A DNA stretch of 64,000 nt from Dromiciops gliroides (taxonomy: Eukaryota; Chordata; Mammalia; Microbiotheria; Microbiotheriidae): positions 4,118,223-4,182,222 of the forward strand of contig NC_057866.1 in NCBI RefSeq assembly GCF_019393635.1, read 5' to 3'. Both the position numbers and the translations under genes were made by a program. The notes under the pieces are model-generated. The model searched no databases. It was not told the origin of the DNA and was given only the letters and a program-made list of their open reading frames with translations. Shown here piece after piece: positions 1 to 12,430 of this stretch (within the stretch, counting starts at the first letter, position 1; every line of letters begins with the position of its first letter).

Positions 1-804
1 AACATATCCTTTGAAAAACAAGTGACCTGGAAAATAGATGCAGGAGAGATAATTTGAAAATCATTGGACTACCTGAAAGCCAGCACCTTCCAAGAGATTG
101 TCAGGGAAAATTGCCCTAATATTGTAGAAGCAGACGGTAAAATAGAAATTGAAAGAATCCACCAATCACCTCCTGAAAGAGATCCCAAAAGGAAAACCTC
201 CAGGATAGCCAAATATAGCCAAATTCCAGAGCTCTCAGGTCAAGGGGAAAATATTACAAGCAGCTAGGAAAAAAAGGAATTAAAATACTATGGAGCTACA
301 AAAAGGATAAAGCAAGAGTTAGCAGCATCTACATTAAAGGACTAGAGGGCATGGGATATGATATTCCAGAGGGCAAAGGAACTGGGACTACAGCCAAGAA
401 TCATGTACCCAGCAAAACTGTGTATAATCTTTCAGAGGAAAAAATGGGACTTCAATGAGAAAGAGGACTTTCAAGCATTTGTGATGAAAAGACCTGAATA
501 GAAAATTTGACTTTCAAATACAAGACCCTAGAGAAGCATAAAAATTAAAGAACAAGTCATAAAAATAATAAATAATTTTATTGAAGAGAATGATAAATGA
601 GACAAAGCCAACAGGATGTGGCAAAAGCAGCAATTATAATAATATTGATACCTCTAAATGTTTACATCAATAAAATAGAGAAAGAGCAGATCAATGAATT
701 GGGTATACAATTAAAAAACTATGAAAAGAACAAATTAAAAATCCCCAATTAAATACCAAATTGGAAATTCTAAAAATTAAAAGTGAGACCAATAACATTA
801 AATG

Positions 805-962
805 TTTTTTTTGTTTTGTTTTTTGGGGTGAGGCAATTGGGGTTAAGTGACTTGCCCAAGGTCACACAGCTAGTTAATTGTCAAGTGTCTGAGGCCAGAT
901 TTGAACTCAGGTCCTCCTGAATCCAGGGCCGGTGCTCTATCCACTGCGCCACCTAGCTGCCT
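805..962 (-). mobile_element. CORE-SINE inside the L1
   Basis: Antisense copy (T-run, GGGTTAAGTGACTTGCCCAAGG, ending CACCTAGCTGCCT). It is flanked by the target-site duplication CCAATAACATTAAATG at 789-804 and 963-978. Confidence 0.95.
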
Positions 963-2237
963 CCAATAACATTAAATGTAAGAAAACCATTGAATTAATC
1001 AATAAAAACTAGGAGTTGTTTTTATAAAAATAAAATAGTTTAACCATTGCTTAATATGATTTTTAAAAAGAAAGAAGAAAACTATTAAAAATGTATCCAA
1101 AAAGTATCAAAAATGAAAAGAGCTTTCATACCACTAATGAAGATGAAATTAAAGTAATTGGTAGGAATTATTTTGGCCAATTATATGCCAATAAATTTAA
1201 CAGTTAAAGTGAAATGGAAAAACACTTACAAAAAATAAACTACCTAGATTAACAGAAGAGGAAATAACACATCTAAATAAACCTATTTTAGAAAAAGAAA
1301 TTGAATGGGCCATAAATGAGCTTCCAAAAAACCAAAACAAACAAACAAACAAAAAAGCATCAGGCCCAGATGAATTTACAAGTGAATTCTACCAAACATT
1401 TAAATATCAACTAATTTCAATATTAATTAAATTATTTGGAATAATAAGCAAAAAAGGAATACTGCCAAACTCCTTTTATGGAAAAAAAAAAATATGGTGC
1501 CGATACCTAAACCAAGAAGAGCAAAAGCAGAGAAAGAAATTATAGAACAATTTCACTAATGAATACAGCTGCAAAAATCCTAAATAAAATACTAGTTAGG
1601 ATATTACAACAGTATGTCACAAAGATTACACATCATGATTAAGTAGCATTTATACCAGGAATGCAGAGATGATTTAACATAAGGAAAATTATTTACATAA
1701 TTGATTATATCAATAACAAATGTAACTAAATCATATGACTATTACAATAGATGCAGAGAAAACTTTTGACAAAATACAATAGTTATTCCTATTAAAAACA
1801 CTTGAAAACATAGTATGAATGGATTTTTCCTTAAAATGAAAAAACCCATCTACCTAAAACTACCAGTAAGCATTATTTGCAATGGGGATAAGCTAGAAGC
1901 TTCCCCAATAAGATTAGGAGTGAAACAAGTATCCCCAGTATCACCAATATTATCCTGTATTGTATTAGAAATGCTAGCAGTTCTAATAGGAGAAGAGAAA
2001 GAAATGGAAGTAAAAAGAATGGGCAACAAAGTAATAAAACTTTCTTGTTTTGCAGATCACATGATGATATGCTTGGAAAATCATAGAAATTCAACTAAAA
2101 AGCGAGTTGAAAGAATAATTTTAGAAAATTGGCAGGATGTAAAATAAACCCACATAAATCATCAGCATTTCTGTATATTACCAAGAAAACCTCCTAAGAA
2201 GAAATAGCAAGAGATACTCCATTGAAAATAACCATAG

Positions 2238-2392
2238 GACATCTAGGTGGCACAGTGGATAAAGCACCGGCCCTGGATTCAGGAGTACCTGAGTTCAAAT
2301 CCGGCCTCAGACACTTGACACTTACTAACTGTGTGACCCTGGGCAAGTCACTTAACCCCCATTGCCCCGCTAAAATTAAAAAAAAAAAAAAG
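2238..2392 (+). mobile_element. CORE-SINE inside the L1
   Basis: Sense copy with head CATCTAGGTGGCACAGTGGATAAAGC, tRNA-like box B GAGTTCAAATCC and an A-rich tail. AACCATAG on both sides is the likely target duplication. Confidence 0.93.
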
Positions 2393-3134
2393 AACCATAG
2401 ACAACACAAAATACCTGGAAGTCTACCAGTGAAGACAAACCAAGGAACTATATGATCATAATTATAAAATATTTTTATATAACTAAAGTCAGATTTAAAT
2501 GATTGGAGAAATACTAATTGTTCATGAGTAGAAAGAGCCAATAAAATAAAAATGGCTATTCTACTTAAACTAATTTACTTATTCACTGTAATCCCAATTA
2601 AATTACCAAAAACTATTTTATTGAGCTAGAAAAAAAAATGACAAAATTGATTCGGAAGAACAAAAGGTCAAGAATATTAAAGGAATTAATGAAAAAAGTA
2701 AAGGAAGTAGGTGTAGCAGTACCAGATCTTAAACTGTATTATGAGTTGGTAATTATACAAATTATCTGGTACTGGCTAAGAAATAGAAATGTGGATCAGT
2801 GGAGCAAAGTGGATATACAATACATGGTAATGAATGATTATAATAACCTTGTGTTTGACAAATGTAATAATGTAAGCTTCTTGGATAGAAATTCACTAAT
2901 TGCTAGGAAAGCTGCAAAACAGTCTGGCAGAAACTGTGTATAGACCAATATTGTACATCATTTATCAAGAGATGGTCAAAATGGTTACATGATCTAGATA
3001 TAAAGGCAAAATAAGTAAATTAGAAGAACGTGGGACTTATTTACCTATAAGGCCTTTGAATAATAGAAGAATTTATGAATAAACAAGAGGCAGAGAACAT
3101 TATGAAATGTAAAATTGATCATTTTGATTATATT

Positions 3135-3284
3135 AATTTTTTTTTCTTTTGTGAGGCAATTGGGGTTAAGTGACTTGCCCAGGGTCACACAGCTAGTAAG
3201 TGTTAAGTGTCTGAGGCCAGATTTGAACTTAGGTGCTCCTGACTTCAGGGCCGGTGCTCTATCCACTGTGCCACCTAGCTGCCC
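3135..3284 (-). mobile_element. CORE-SINE inside the L1
   Basis: Antisense copy. GATTATATTAA before (about 3124) and after (3285) it is the target duplication. Confidence 0.95.
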
Positions 3285-4180
3285 CGATTATATTAAGTTT
3301 TTAAAGAAATAAAATCAATATAGCCAAGATTAGAAGAAAGCAGAAAATTGGGGGGAAATTTTATACAGTTTCTAGGATAAAGGTCTTAAGTCTCATATAG
3401 AGAATTTTATCAAATTTGTAAGAATATGAGTCATTCTAAAATTTGTACATGATACATTCCCAAATATATCCCAAAGGATATAAACAGGTAGTTTTTTTTA
3501 ATAAAGAAACAAAAGCTATATATAGTCATAAGAAAAATGTTTCAAATCATTATTGATTAAATAAATGTAAATTAAAACAAGTTTGAGGAAGGGGAGGGAG
3601 GGAGGGATAGAATTTGGAACTAAAAGGGTTAAATAAAATGCTTAAGAAAGAAAGGAAGGAATTTGGAACTGTGCCCACAAAGCTTTTTAATTGTGAATAC
3701 CTTTTGACATAGTGGTAATAAATATTTATTGGCTGACCGACTGATAATAATATGAATAGTAGGTTTAGACCTCAAAGAGACCAAGAAAGGATCCATATGT
3801 ACAAAAATATTTATAGCAGTTCTTTTTGTTCAGGCAAAAATTGAAAAATGGAGAGGTATCTATCAATTGGGGGAAAGACTGAATAAGTTATGACATATGG
3901 ATTGATAAAATACTATCATGCTATAAAAAATGATGAGATAGTTTCAGAGAAACCTAGAAAGATTTATATAAACTTATATAAAGTGAAGTTTGCAAAACCT
4001 GCAGAAAAATTTATACAGTAACAACAATACTGCAAAGACAACCAGTTTTTGGAGAATCAGAGTCCTTTGTAAATTTCAAAACATTAAAAAAAATTGCGAT
4101 ATCATTGCCATGTTGTATTCTCTCTCAGGAGAGTCTAAGGAGAGCAGAACCAAGAGGATTGCCTTGGGATGGATCTGAGC

Positions 4181-4570
4181 TCCAGGGCACTGTTTGCTAT
4201 TTAATTGTCACTAGACTAGGTTTTTGACAAAGAATCCAAAGAAGTCCTACATAGATGGAGCTGAGTGACTAACCTTTTCCAATGATATGGATTTCAAGGG
4301 ATGATGGTCAGTGACAGAGGTCTAGGAGGAGTCAGGGAGAAATTCTAATGAGATCATGGAGAGGACTTAAGCACACACAGATGTTTGGTGACATAAGGAA
4401 GGACTAAGAGAAAAAGAAGAATCAGGGAAAAGAGTTCTCCAGGTCATACTGCTGAACCAGTTTTGTTGATGCTCTGATCTACAAACATTGATGGAAGAAG
4501 AAGACCTTTCACCTTTTCTCTGAGGCAGGAACTGGAGGCCTCCTGAAAAGCTCTAATAAACATATTTTTT
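4181..4570. other. No gene seen
   Basis: AT-rich sequence between the L1 end and the next SINE. No open frame, splice structure or recognised repeat was found. Confidence 0.5.
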
Positions 4571-4583
4571 AAAAGATTTTCTT

Positions 4584-4733
4584 GGGGCAGCTAGATGGCG
4601 CAGTGGATAGAGCACCGACCTTGGAGTCAGGAGTACCTGAGTTCAATTCCGGCCTCAGACACTTAACACTTACTAGCTGTGTGACCCTGGGCAAGTCACT
4701 TAACCCCAATTGCTGCACTTTAAAAAAAAAAAA
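4584..4733 (+). mobile_element. CORE-SINE
   Basis: Sense copy GGGGCAGCTAGATGGCGCAGTGG with A-tail. TTTTCTT-type duplications flank it. Confidence 0.94.
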
Positions 4734-4763
4734 GTTTTTCTTGACCTCTACCTCTTTACAATT

Positions 4764-4793
4764 GTACACACACACACACACACACACACACTG
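4764..4793. repeat. (CA)n microsatellite
   Basis: About 15 uninterrupted CA units. Confidence 0.97.
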
Positions 4794-4984
4794 CTCCTAA
4801 TTATGCTCTCTGGGTTCAAGAAGAACAAGTTGAATCCTTCTTCTTCATGGTACACCTTCAAATATTTGATAATAGCTATCATGTCCAACTTATGTTTTTT
4901 CTTCTGGGGTTGAAAAGGAGAATGTTGCTATTGTAACAAGGTATTTTAGTGTTTCTCATTTTTTTTTTTAATATGGAGAAATGT

Positions 4985-5220
4985 GTGATAGCCGATAGGG
5001 CAACGCCTGTTGAATGGACAGACCCAAGGAGTTGTCATCAATGCAACATGGAAGGAGTTCACCAAAGTTTGGTGGTAGGAATCTGTCTGATAATGCTGAG
5101 CAATTCAAAATTTTTCTAAAATATTTGCAGAAAGACAAAGGTGGATAGATGACACAAAGCTTGGAGGAATTGCAGACAAGCATTGGGATCAAATATTTTT
5201 TTAAGAATCTAGGATAACTT
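4985..5220 (+). mobile_element. CR1/L3-type LINE fragment
   Basis: AAGGAGTTGTCATCAATG and GGATAGATGACACAAAGCTTGG resemble the 3' part of CR1/L3 reverse transcriptase (the FADDTKLGG region). Old and frame-broken. Confidence 0.5.
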
Positions 5221-5539
5221 TTCTGTGTCAATTAATGCGGGGGCGGGGGGATCCTCCAGGAAACTAAGGTTATTAGTCTGTGTGGCCAGATGGGCTGAGG
5301 ATGGTCAGATCACAAGATCAAAGGAAGAAGAACATCAGCTGAGCCAACAGGAGATACTGAGATAAGTTCATTGAACTGACATTTACCAAAACTTGCTGTG
5401 ATATTGCACAGGAAATCACAGGGGCTTTTAAAGATATGATAACACTGCCTTTGGCAGGAAACCCCTTAGAATCTCAGGCAAGATCTCTAGGGCAGAGGAT
5501 ACGATAGCATTGCTATTCCATCTGAGAGTAGCTTTTGGA

Positions 5540-6800
5540 CAAATTGGACATAATTTCAGAAGGAAAGAACTAACATGGAGGGGGGTCTGTAAAACTGTTG
5601 CTATAGAATGTGGGGTTTTGACTTGGAATTGGAGGAAAGTGGGGAAGGAAGGAGGTAGAGGTGATGACTAACAATATCGCAGGCACAGGGTACAGCTGAT
5701 GAAAATGCACAGTAAGGAGGTGGACGTCTTGTGTGGAGAACAGCAAGGAGACCAGAGTCATTGGGTTGCAGATTATGTGGAAGGTAGAAAGATGTAAGAA
5801 AACAGGAAAAGTAGAAGGGGCTAGGTTTTGCCTAGGTTATTTTTATAGAGGCAATAGAGAGTCAATGATATTGATTGAATAAGGGGATGACATGGTCAGG
5901 TCTGTGGGTTAGAAATATCACTTTGATAAATGAATAGAATCTGGATTAGATTGGGAAGATACTTGAGGCAGAGAGACCAGTCAGCAGGCTATTGCAACAT
6001 TCCAGGTTTAAGGTGATATGGGCCTGTACCAATGTATTGTTAATGTCAAAAGAGAGAAGGGGGTATACACAAAGTCAATCAGTCAATAAACATTTATTAA
6101 GCACTTGCTATGTACCATGCATTGTGCTAACTGCTGGGAATTCAAATATAAGCATAATTCAAATATGGCAGTCCCTGCCCACAATCAGCTTACATTCCAA
6201 ATAGAGGAAGACAGCACTGGGGCATGGGGAAAGGAAAGTACCAGGTTGAGAGAACGGAAAAGATGGAGAGTGTCCAAAGAGTCAGGAGTATAATCTGGAA
6301 AGGAATGAACACATGGCTGGTCTGGGCCTCTTCCTTTAAAAAAAAAAATGAAGTTCTTGTGAGATACAGGCTAATCAGAGGGAGAAGGCTCAGAGGCTAG
6401 GATGTGAATGTGTGAGTTCTAAGGAAAAGAGGTTTCTGGAATATGGCAGAGATAGCCCAGAGCCAGGGGTGTAGTCTTGAGAGGAATGGAGGATGTTAAG
6501 AAGAATCAATGGGACTTGACAACATAGGAGACATGGGTGGGGTCTGGGGGAGGTGAGTAGTGAAGGATGACACCTAGGTTTTGAGCCTCAGTGACTAGGG
6601 GGTCAATGGTACCCTTTAAAGTAATATGGAAATTAGAAAGGGGGGACAGTTTGGAGCAGGGAAGAAAATATGTTGTTTTAGACATGTTGAATTTAAGATG
6701 TCTATGAGATATCCGATTCCAGATGCCTAATACAGGACAGGGTATCAGTAAAAATTTCCCAGCAATAAGAACCTCCCCAAAGTGAATTGGATCGATGTGG
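5540..6800. repeat. Old interspersed repeat, family uncertain, with L2/MIR-like insert
   Basis: 5820-6040 (AGGCTATTGCAACATTCCAGG) and 6480-6740 (ATGACACCTAGGTTTTGAGCC, TTTTAGACATGTTGAATTTAAG) look like parts of one common ancient mammalian repeat. 6075-6195 (CAATAAACATTTATTAAGCACTTGC) is an L2/MIR-type end placed between them. The long minus-strand frame at 6506-6922 lies in this repeat and is not a gene. Confidence 0.45.
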
Positions 6801-7239
6801 GAGGTAGTGAACTCCCCCTTGCTTCTTATGTCCAAACAAAGTCCAGTGGTCCATATATAGATGACCTTGTAGGAGCAACTCTCATTCATCTCTATGTTCA
6901 ACCAGATACCTTTGACATCCATTTTAAATATGGGATTCCAATTTCCTGAAACATAGAGATAGAATTATCTTCTTCTTCAGTTCTTACTCATTAATTTTAA
7001 GTCCACCTCTTTGCTGTCTTCCCAACCTATCATTTGGAGTAGAATTCTTTCTATAACTTTCTACTTCAGGAATTCTGAATAATTATCCTTGCCCACTTTT
7101 TTTTTCCAAATTATCATGGATTCCCTTTGCCCTAATTTTACTCCTATACATTCACAGTTTTAGTCTTTCAATAACTGAAAGTTTCATTGACTTTAGTCAT
7201 CCCATTACCCTGTTCAGTGAATAGCTACTAAAACAATTT

Positions 7240-7495
7240 GTTGTTGTTCAGTCATTTTAGTCATGTCTGACTCTTCATGGCCCCATTTGGGGTTTTCTTG
7301 GCAAAGATCCTGGAGTCGTTTGCCATTTGCTTCTTCAGCTCTTTCTACAGATGAGGAATTGAGACAAACAGAGTTGAGTGACTTTCCCAGGGTCACACAG
7401 TTAATAAGTGTCTCAGGCCAGATTTGAACTCAGGAAGATGAGTCTTCCTGACTCCTTGCCCAGTACTCTATCCACTGTGCCATTGAACTGACCAT
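7240..7495 (-). mobile_element. Long-form CORE-SINE
   Basis: Antisense copy of the longer marsupial SINE, whose far end reads GTTGTTGTTCAGTCATTTTAG and CCCATTTGGGGTTTTCTTGG, joined to the usual tRNA-like head at 7380-7495. Confidence 0.9.
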
Positions 7496-7774
7496 TAAAA
7501 GAATTAGAGGTCTCAAAGAGTCAGTAAGGCTTCAAGTATAAATCTTATCAGACTCACTTTGATCTTCTTTTTAGATAGAATTGCTAAATTGTTATAGAAT
7601 CCAAAAGTTGTATGAGACTCCTGAGACCCTCTCATCCATCCTGTGCCTAACAAAAACCCCTATCACATCAGACCCAACAAAGGGTAAGAAAGTCTTTGTT
7701 TCAAGATTTCCAGTGCCAGGGAACCAATAATCTTCTAATGCAACCACTTTCCCTTTGGAAAACTTAATTTTTTT

Positions 7775-7921
7775 AATTTGTTATTTTTTGGTGAGGCAAT
7801 CAGAATTAAGTAACTTGCCCAGGGTCACACAGCTAGTGTCAAGTATCTGAAGCTGGATTTGAACTCAGGTCCTCCTGAATCCAGAGCCAGTCCTCTATCC
7901 ACTGCTCCACCTAGCTGCCCC
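7775..7921 (-). mobile_element. CORE-SINE
   Basis: Antisense copy. GGAAAACTTAA on both sides is the target duplication. Confidence 0.93.
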
Positions 7922-8710
7922 GGAAAACTTAAATCTTTAATAGACTGTTTTGGAGTCTATCTCATTGTAACTTCCCTCCACTGATCCAACTTTGCCTTCT
8001 GGTCTATGCAGAAGCAGCCTAAGGTATTGTCAGGGAGAGTTTGGAAAGAGCCTTTCTTCACATAGGATATCCCTCAACTTGGGTCCTAACCTTAATTCAA
8101 AGATACCTATAGAGCAGAAGACTCTTCTCCATATCTCCTTCTCTTCCATAGCTCCATCTTCCTTTTTCTCCTCAACATCATTTTAGATATGCCCTGCTCT
8201 CTCCAAACTCTCAAATCCCCATAAGCAGAATGCCTCCTCAGCGCTTTTAAGAAAGCTTCTTGTTTTGATAGCAATTGCTTGGAGAAGGATGCAGCCAGTG
8301 GCAATGTCTTTGATTGATTCAAGAAATTGTCACGTCCCAGTCCCCAGTTTTACTTTGATTCTATTAAAACATCTTCTCACTTAGTTAAGGTATAAAAGTG
8401 AAGATAAGTCATAAGTAATAATAAATTAAAGGCAATAAAAATAATAAAATACAACACAATCCATATGAACCTGGATCACAGGGTGGAGTAATAACTGCAC
8501 TGAAGACACTGAAGACATCAATGTCTTCCAGTAATTGGATTGAGGTTTGAGTTTTGCAAAGTGCTTTAGATATGTTATCACATCTTATCCTCACAATGGT
8601 CCAGTGAAGTATGTGCTAATATTATCCTTTTTACACAGATGGAGAAACTAAAACTGGTGAAAATTAAGTGACTTGACTAGAGTTACACAGCAATTAAGAA
8701 TCCAAGAAAG

Positions 8711-8861
8711 GCAGATAGGTAGCATAGTGGATAAAGCACTGGCCCTGGATTCAGGGGGACCTGAGTTCAAATCTGGCCTCAGATACTTAAAACTTACTAG
8801 TTGTGTGACCCTGGGCAAGTCACTTAACCCCAATTGACTCACACACAAAAAAAGAAGAAAA
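8711..8861 (+). mobile_element. CORE-SINE
   Basis: Sense copy, diverged head AGGCAGATAGGTAGCATAGTGG. AATCCAAGA on both sides. Confidence 0.92.
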
Positions 8862-9121
8862 ATAATCCAAGACAGGATTTGAACTCAGCTCTTCTGTGCT
8901 CTAAGTTCAACACTTTACCTAATAGTCACCTTGCTTTCTCATTTGTCTGTCCAGGTACATCTGTACCACATGAAATTATTTCTCTGTTAACTGTTTTCAC
9001 AATTGCTCCTCACTTCTATCAAGTGAGCAAACTCTTTTCTTATCTCTATGAAGACTTAACATTTACAGACTCTTTCCACTTACATAGATCCTTACCAGAG
9101 AGCTTAGAAAGTGTTGCTATT

Positions 9122-9270
9122 GGGGGCAGCTAGATGGTGCAGTGGTGAGGCACCGGACCTGGATTCAGGAGTACCTGAGTTCAAATCCGGCCTCAGACAC
9201 TTGACACTTACTAGCTGTGTGACCCTGGGCAAGTCACTTAACCCTCATTGCCCTGCAAAAAAAAAAAAAA
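9122..9270 (+). mobile_element. CORE-SINE
   Basis: Sense copy with A14 tail. AAGTGTTGCTATT at both ends is a clear target duplication. Confidence 0.95.
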
Positions 9271-9389
9271 GTGTTGCTATTTAATGTGGCTAGCAGCTCT
9301 CTTTAAGTCACACAATTGCAAAAGTCATCAGACTGATTATCTTTGGATGATACAAATGACTGAAAAGAATGCTAGGCACTGTGCTAAGT

Positions 9390-9500
9390 GATAAATAATT
9401 TTTGGAGAAGGAAATGGCAAAGCACTCCAGTATCTTTGTCACAAAAATCCCAAATGAGATCACAATGAGTCACACATAACTGAAACAATTGAACAGCAAC
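9390..9500 (+). mobile_element. Long-form CORE-SINE, tail fragment
   Basis: GGAGAAGGAAATGGCAAAGC to ACTGAAACAATTGAACAGC is the distal part of the long SINE; the head is missing. Confidence 0.75.
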
Positions 9501-9651
9501 AAAACAGAGACCAGGCCAGTTATTCACTTGGTGGGATGCCAGTAGGAATGGGGCTCCAGTGTTGGGTTGTAAAAATCAGAAATTATCTCAAGTTAATGAG
9601 AAGTTCATTGGTTGTCACATGCAATAGTCAGAATGTGTATGTACACATATG

Positions 9652-9653
<2 letters not shown>

Positions 9654-9691
<38 letters not shown>
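9654..9691. repeat. (CA)n microsatellite
   Basis: About 19 CA units. Confidence 0.97.
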
Positions 9692-9692
<1 letters not shown>

Positions 9693-9826
9693 TTTCCCCT
9701 AAATTGCCCCAATTTTTTATACCCTTGATCAAATAACTCTGGATTCTTCTCTTTACCAAATTCTACTTTCCAGTTAACATATTGATGTGAATCCCTTTTC
9801 ATATTCTAAAGATGTTCTGTTTTTTA

Positions 9827-9990
9827 GGGGGCAGCTAGGTGGTGCAGTGGATAAAGCACTGGCCCTGGATTCAGGAGGACCTGAGTTCAAATCTGATCTT
9901 AGGCACTTGGTACTTACTAGCTGTGTGACCCTGGGGAAGTTACTTAACCCTCATTTCCCTGCAAAAAAGCAAACAAAAAAACCCCCCAAA
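9827..9990 (+). mobile_element. CORE-SINE
   Basis: Sense copy with an A/C-rich tail. ATGTTCTGTTTTT duplicated on both sides. Confidence 0.94.
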
Positions 9991-9999
9991 ACTAAATAT

Positions 10000-11290
10000 G
10001 TTCTGTTTTTGAGAATGTCCAGACTTCTGTATCTTTTGGTTTATAGGCAATTCTATTGCCTCCTTTTTCTGTTTTTCAACCTCGTGGGTCAGCAATAAAT
10101 ATTCCTGCTTATTACAGCATTCTATTATAGTCATACACAAGAATTTAACCCTTCAATTTCTCCCTCTGAGATGATCAATATTCTCACAATTTTTAACAAT
10201 TACCAAAGCAATTATCAGTTCAAGATGAAATGATATTCCATTTCCGGAATAGGAAACAGGTCCATAACACACCAAGAACTAATAAAACAAGTAAAATTCT
10301 CATGGAGTGAATAAAGACATCTAATAAAGCTGTAGCTTTGGGGATATCAAGTGTGGAAATATATTCAAAAGAGAATCATACCAATGATGAGTGGTGAAAG
10401 AAGACTCTTATTCAACTAGGCACATGAATTCACCTTCATCATGTAACATTTTTATAAATTACTGTCTGACCTATTCCACAATTTTGATTAAGGACTGGAA
10501 TATCACATTATTTTTAAATCATTCATAAATAATTCTCAATTAGTATTCAAATCCACACAATAATTATCATGCTGGTAATTAAGACTCAGAGTTCTCTCTC
10601 TGGCCAGCATAAGCCGGGATACCTCTGCAGATTAATCATCTATAAAGTAGGTAACATTCGCCCTGCAAATAGGACCCTTGGAAGTTTGGAGAGAAGTTGA
10701 GATCATATCATCCTCCTAAACAACATTATTGAAGGATGACACCCCCAACCCCGCCCCCCCAACCATCATCCATGTGCCAATCCTTCGGCAGTCTCTGATC
10801 CCTTCCTTTGGGTGTCTGGCAAATGCCTTCCTGTGCGGGGATCAGGGGAGGTTTGTGGAAGTATTTTCTTGACAATCTCCAAGTCCCAGGTCGTTTGTGG
10901 AGATTCTCTGGGTAATGCTGCTAAACCTGCCACTGACAAGACTCCATAATATAGTAAGACCTGACAAAACCTATTGTCATATCGGCCTTCACTTAGTTCA
11001 CGTGATAAGAAGCAGTTCAGACATTATGGAACTAACCTTGAAAACAATGGAGCTAGAGGAAGAATATCAAAGTAGACTATGCAAGAAGGTGCCTTCCACT
11101 TCCATCCTATTATAGCGAGTCAGAGGTGTTTGAGCATTGTAACAAGATTCGTTATTTTGGAAAACATATATAATTTTACCTGCCATGGTTGGAGAGATTT
11201 GCTATAAAAGGAGAGACATGATTGTAAACACCAAATTGTTCCTCCTGACCTAAGCCTAAGGGCACAATGGAGAAACTAAGTCAAGAGGAT
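10000..11290. other. Intergenic, no gene seen
   Basis: No coding homology. A TATA-like CTATAAAAGGAGAGACATG at about 11202-11220 stands out, but nothing is transcribed downstream that I can recognise. Confidence 0.4.
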
Positions 11291-11299
11291 CCTGCCATT

Positions 11300-11447
11300 A
11301 ATTTTTTTTGGATGAAGCAATTGGGGTTAAGTGACTTGCCCAAGGTCACACAGCTAATTAAGTGTCAAGTGTCTGAGGTCAGATTTGAACTCAGGTCCTC
11401 CTGAATCCAGGGCCAGTGCTCTATCCACTGCATCACCTAGCTGCCCC
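11300..11447 (-). mobile_element. CORE-SINE
   Basis: Antisense copy. CCTGCCATTAATTTTT on both sides. Confidence 0.95.
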
Positions 11448-11749
11448 CCTGCCATTAATTTTTAAGACCTTCCTCTCAACTTTTCCAGGCATAAACATTC
11501 ACCTGTACTAGGTCTTGGATCACCTTCCCTTTGAGCAGCTCATGGCATTTCCCTCATGAATTCCTGACAATTATAATTCAGACAACCGATACCTGAATTC
11601 AAAACTCAGAACAATAACAAACAATTGCAAGAAATGTTACCTAAATAGCAACTTTCACTAATAACAGCTTAGGACTAGGTAGACTTATTATTATTTCCCT
11701 CATGTTGTTGCAATAACAATTAATGATAAAGAGTTTACCAAGCCTTTCC

Positions 11750-11878
11750 ATGTAGATAGATAGATATGCACACACATACACACACCCCAAGTCTTCCCAT
11801 ATACATGTATATGTATATGCATATACTTTATATTTATATACATACACATACACATATGCATATATACATATATACAGT
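11750..11878. repeat. AT/CA-rich simple repeat
   Basis: TAGATAGATAGATATGCACACACATACACAC passing into a long stretch of TATA/CATA units. Confidence 0.9.
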
Positions 11879-11975
11879 AAGTAGCCAGTGTTTTTCTGGG
11901 TTTTGAGTGGACTATCATATATTCGTTATCTAGGTGTAATTCCAGAATATGTTATTTTCTTAATTTCTAATGATT

Positions 11976-12318
11976 GGGGGAAGCACAGTGGATTAATCAC
12001 CGGCCCTGGATTGAGGAGGACCTGAGTTCAAATACAACCTCAGACACTTGACACTTACTAGCTATGTGACCCTGGGCAAGTCACTTAATCCTCATTGCCC
12101 AAAAAGAAGAAGAACAAGAAGAACAAGAAGAACAAGAACAAGAACAAGAACAAGAAGAACAACAAGAAGAAGGCATCTAGGTGGCACAGTGGATAAAGCA
12201 TCAGCCCTGGATTCAGGAGGACCTGAGTTCAAATCCAGCCTGTGACCTTGGGCAAGTCACTTAACTCTCATTGCCCCACCAACCCCCCCCCCAAACAAAA
12301 CAAAACAAACAAAAAAAA
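11976..12318 (+). mobile_element. Two CORE-SINEs in series between one target duplication
   Basis: The first SINE (11976-12100) ends in an expanded AAG/AAC tail (12101-12170). A second complete head starts at about 12173 and ends in an A/C-rich tail. TTCTAATGATTG occurs at 11964 and at 12319, enclosing both units. Confidence 0.9.
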
Positions 12319-12403
12319 TTCTAATGATTGATTTTTATACCAAGATGAATTTTAACTGAAAAATAAAAGAAGAAAATAATGTTGAATGTTTTTTATAATG
12401 AGT

Positions 12404-12430
12404 GAACATATATATATATATATATATATG
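12404..12430. repeat. (TA)n microsatellite
   Basis: Short run of TA dinucleotides. Confidence 0.95.

Larger units (their letters stand above)
1..4180 (+). mobile_element. Degraded marsupial L1 LINE, internally deleted
   Basis: 1-540 encodes the end of ORF1p ([12 protein letters not shown] and the C-terminal domain, several frame breaks). From about 595 the sequence jumps into ORF2 (KxKEQINELGIQLKxxEKNKLKIPN-like), so the APE endonuclease region is missing. 1200-2150 carries reverse transcriptase motifs ([36 protein letters not shown], and FADHMM where L1 has FADDM). 2640-2930 has the ORF2 C-terminal VAVPDLKLYYE and WYWLRNRNVDQWSK. 3300-4180 matches the marsupial L1 3' end by eye. Many stops; inactive. 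Interrupted by three SINEs. Confidence 0.85.

Noticed and set aside
2194-2541. Repeated frames with [23 protein letters not shown] or [19 protein letters not shown]
   Set aside because: This peptide recurs at most SINE copies in the window. It is the conceptual translation of the CORE-SINE, not a protein family.
6506-6922. 138-residue minus-strand frame
   Set aside because: It lies in an old interspersed repeat, with no splice context or domain.
10600-11290. Possible solo LTR around the TATA-like motif
   Set aside because: No terminal TG...CA pair with flanking target duplication could be found by eye, so no element is claimed.
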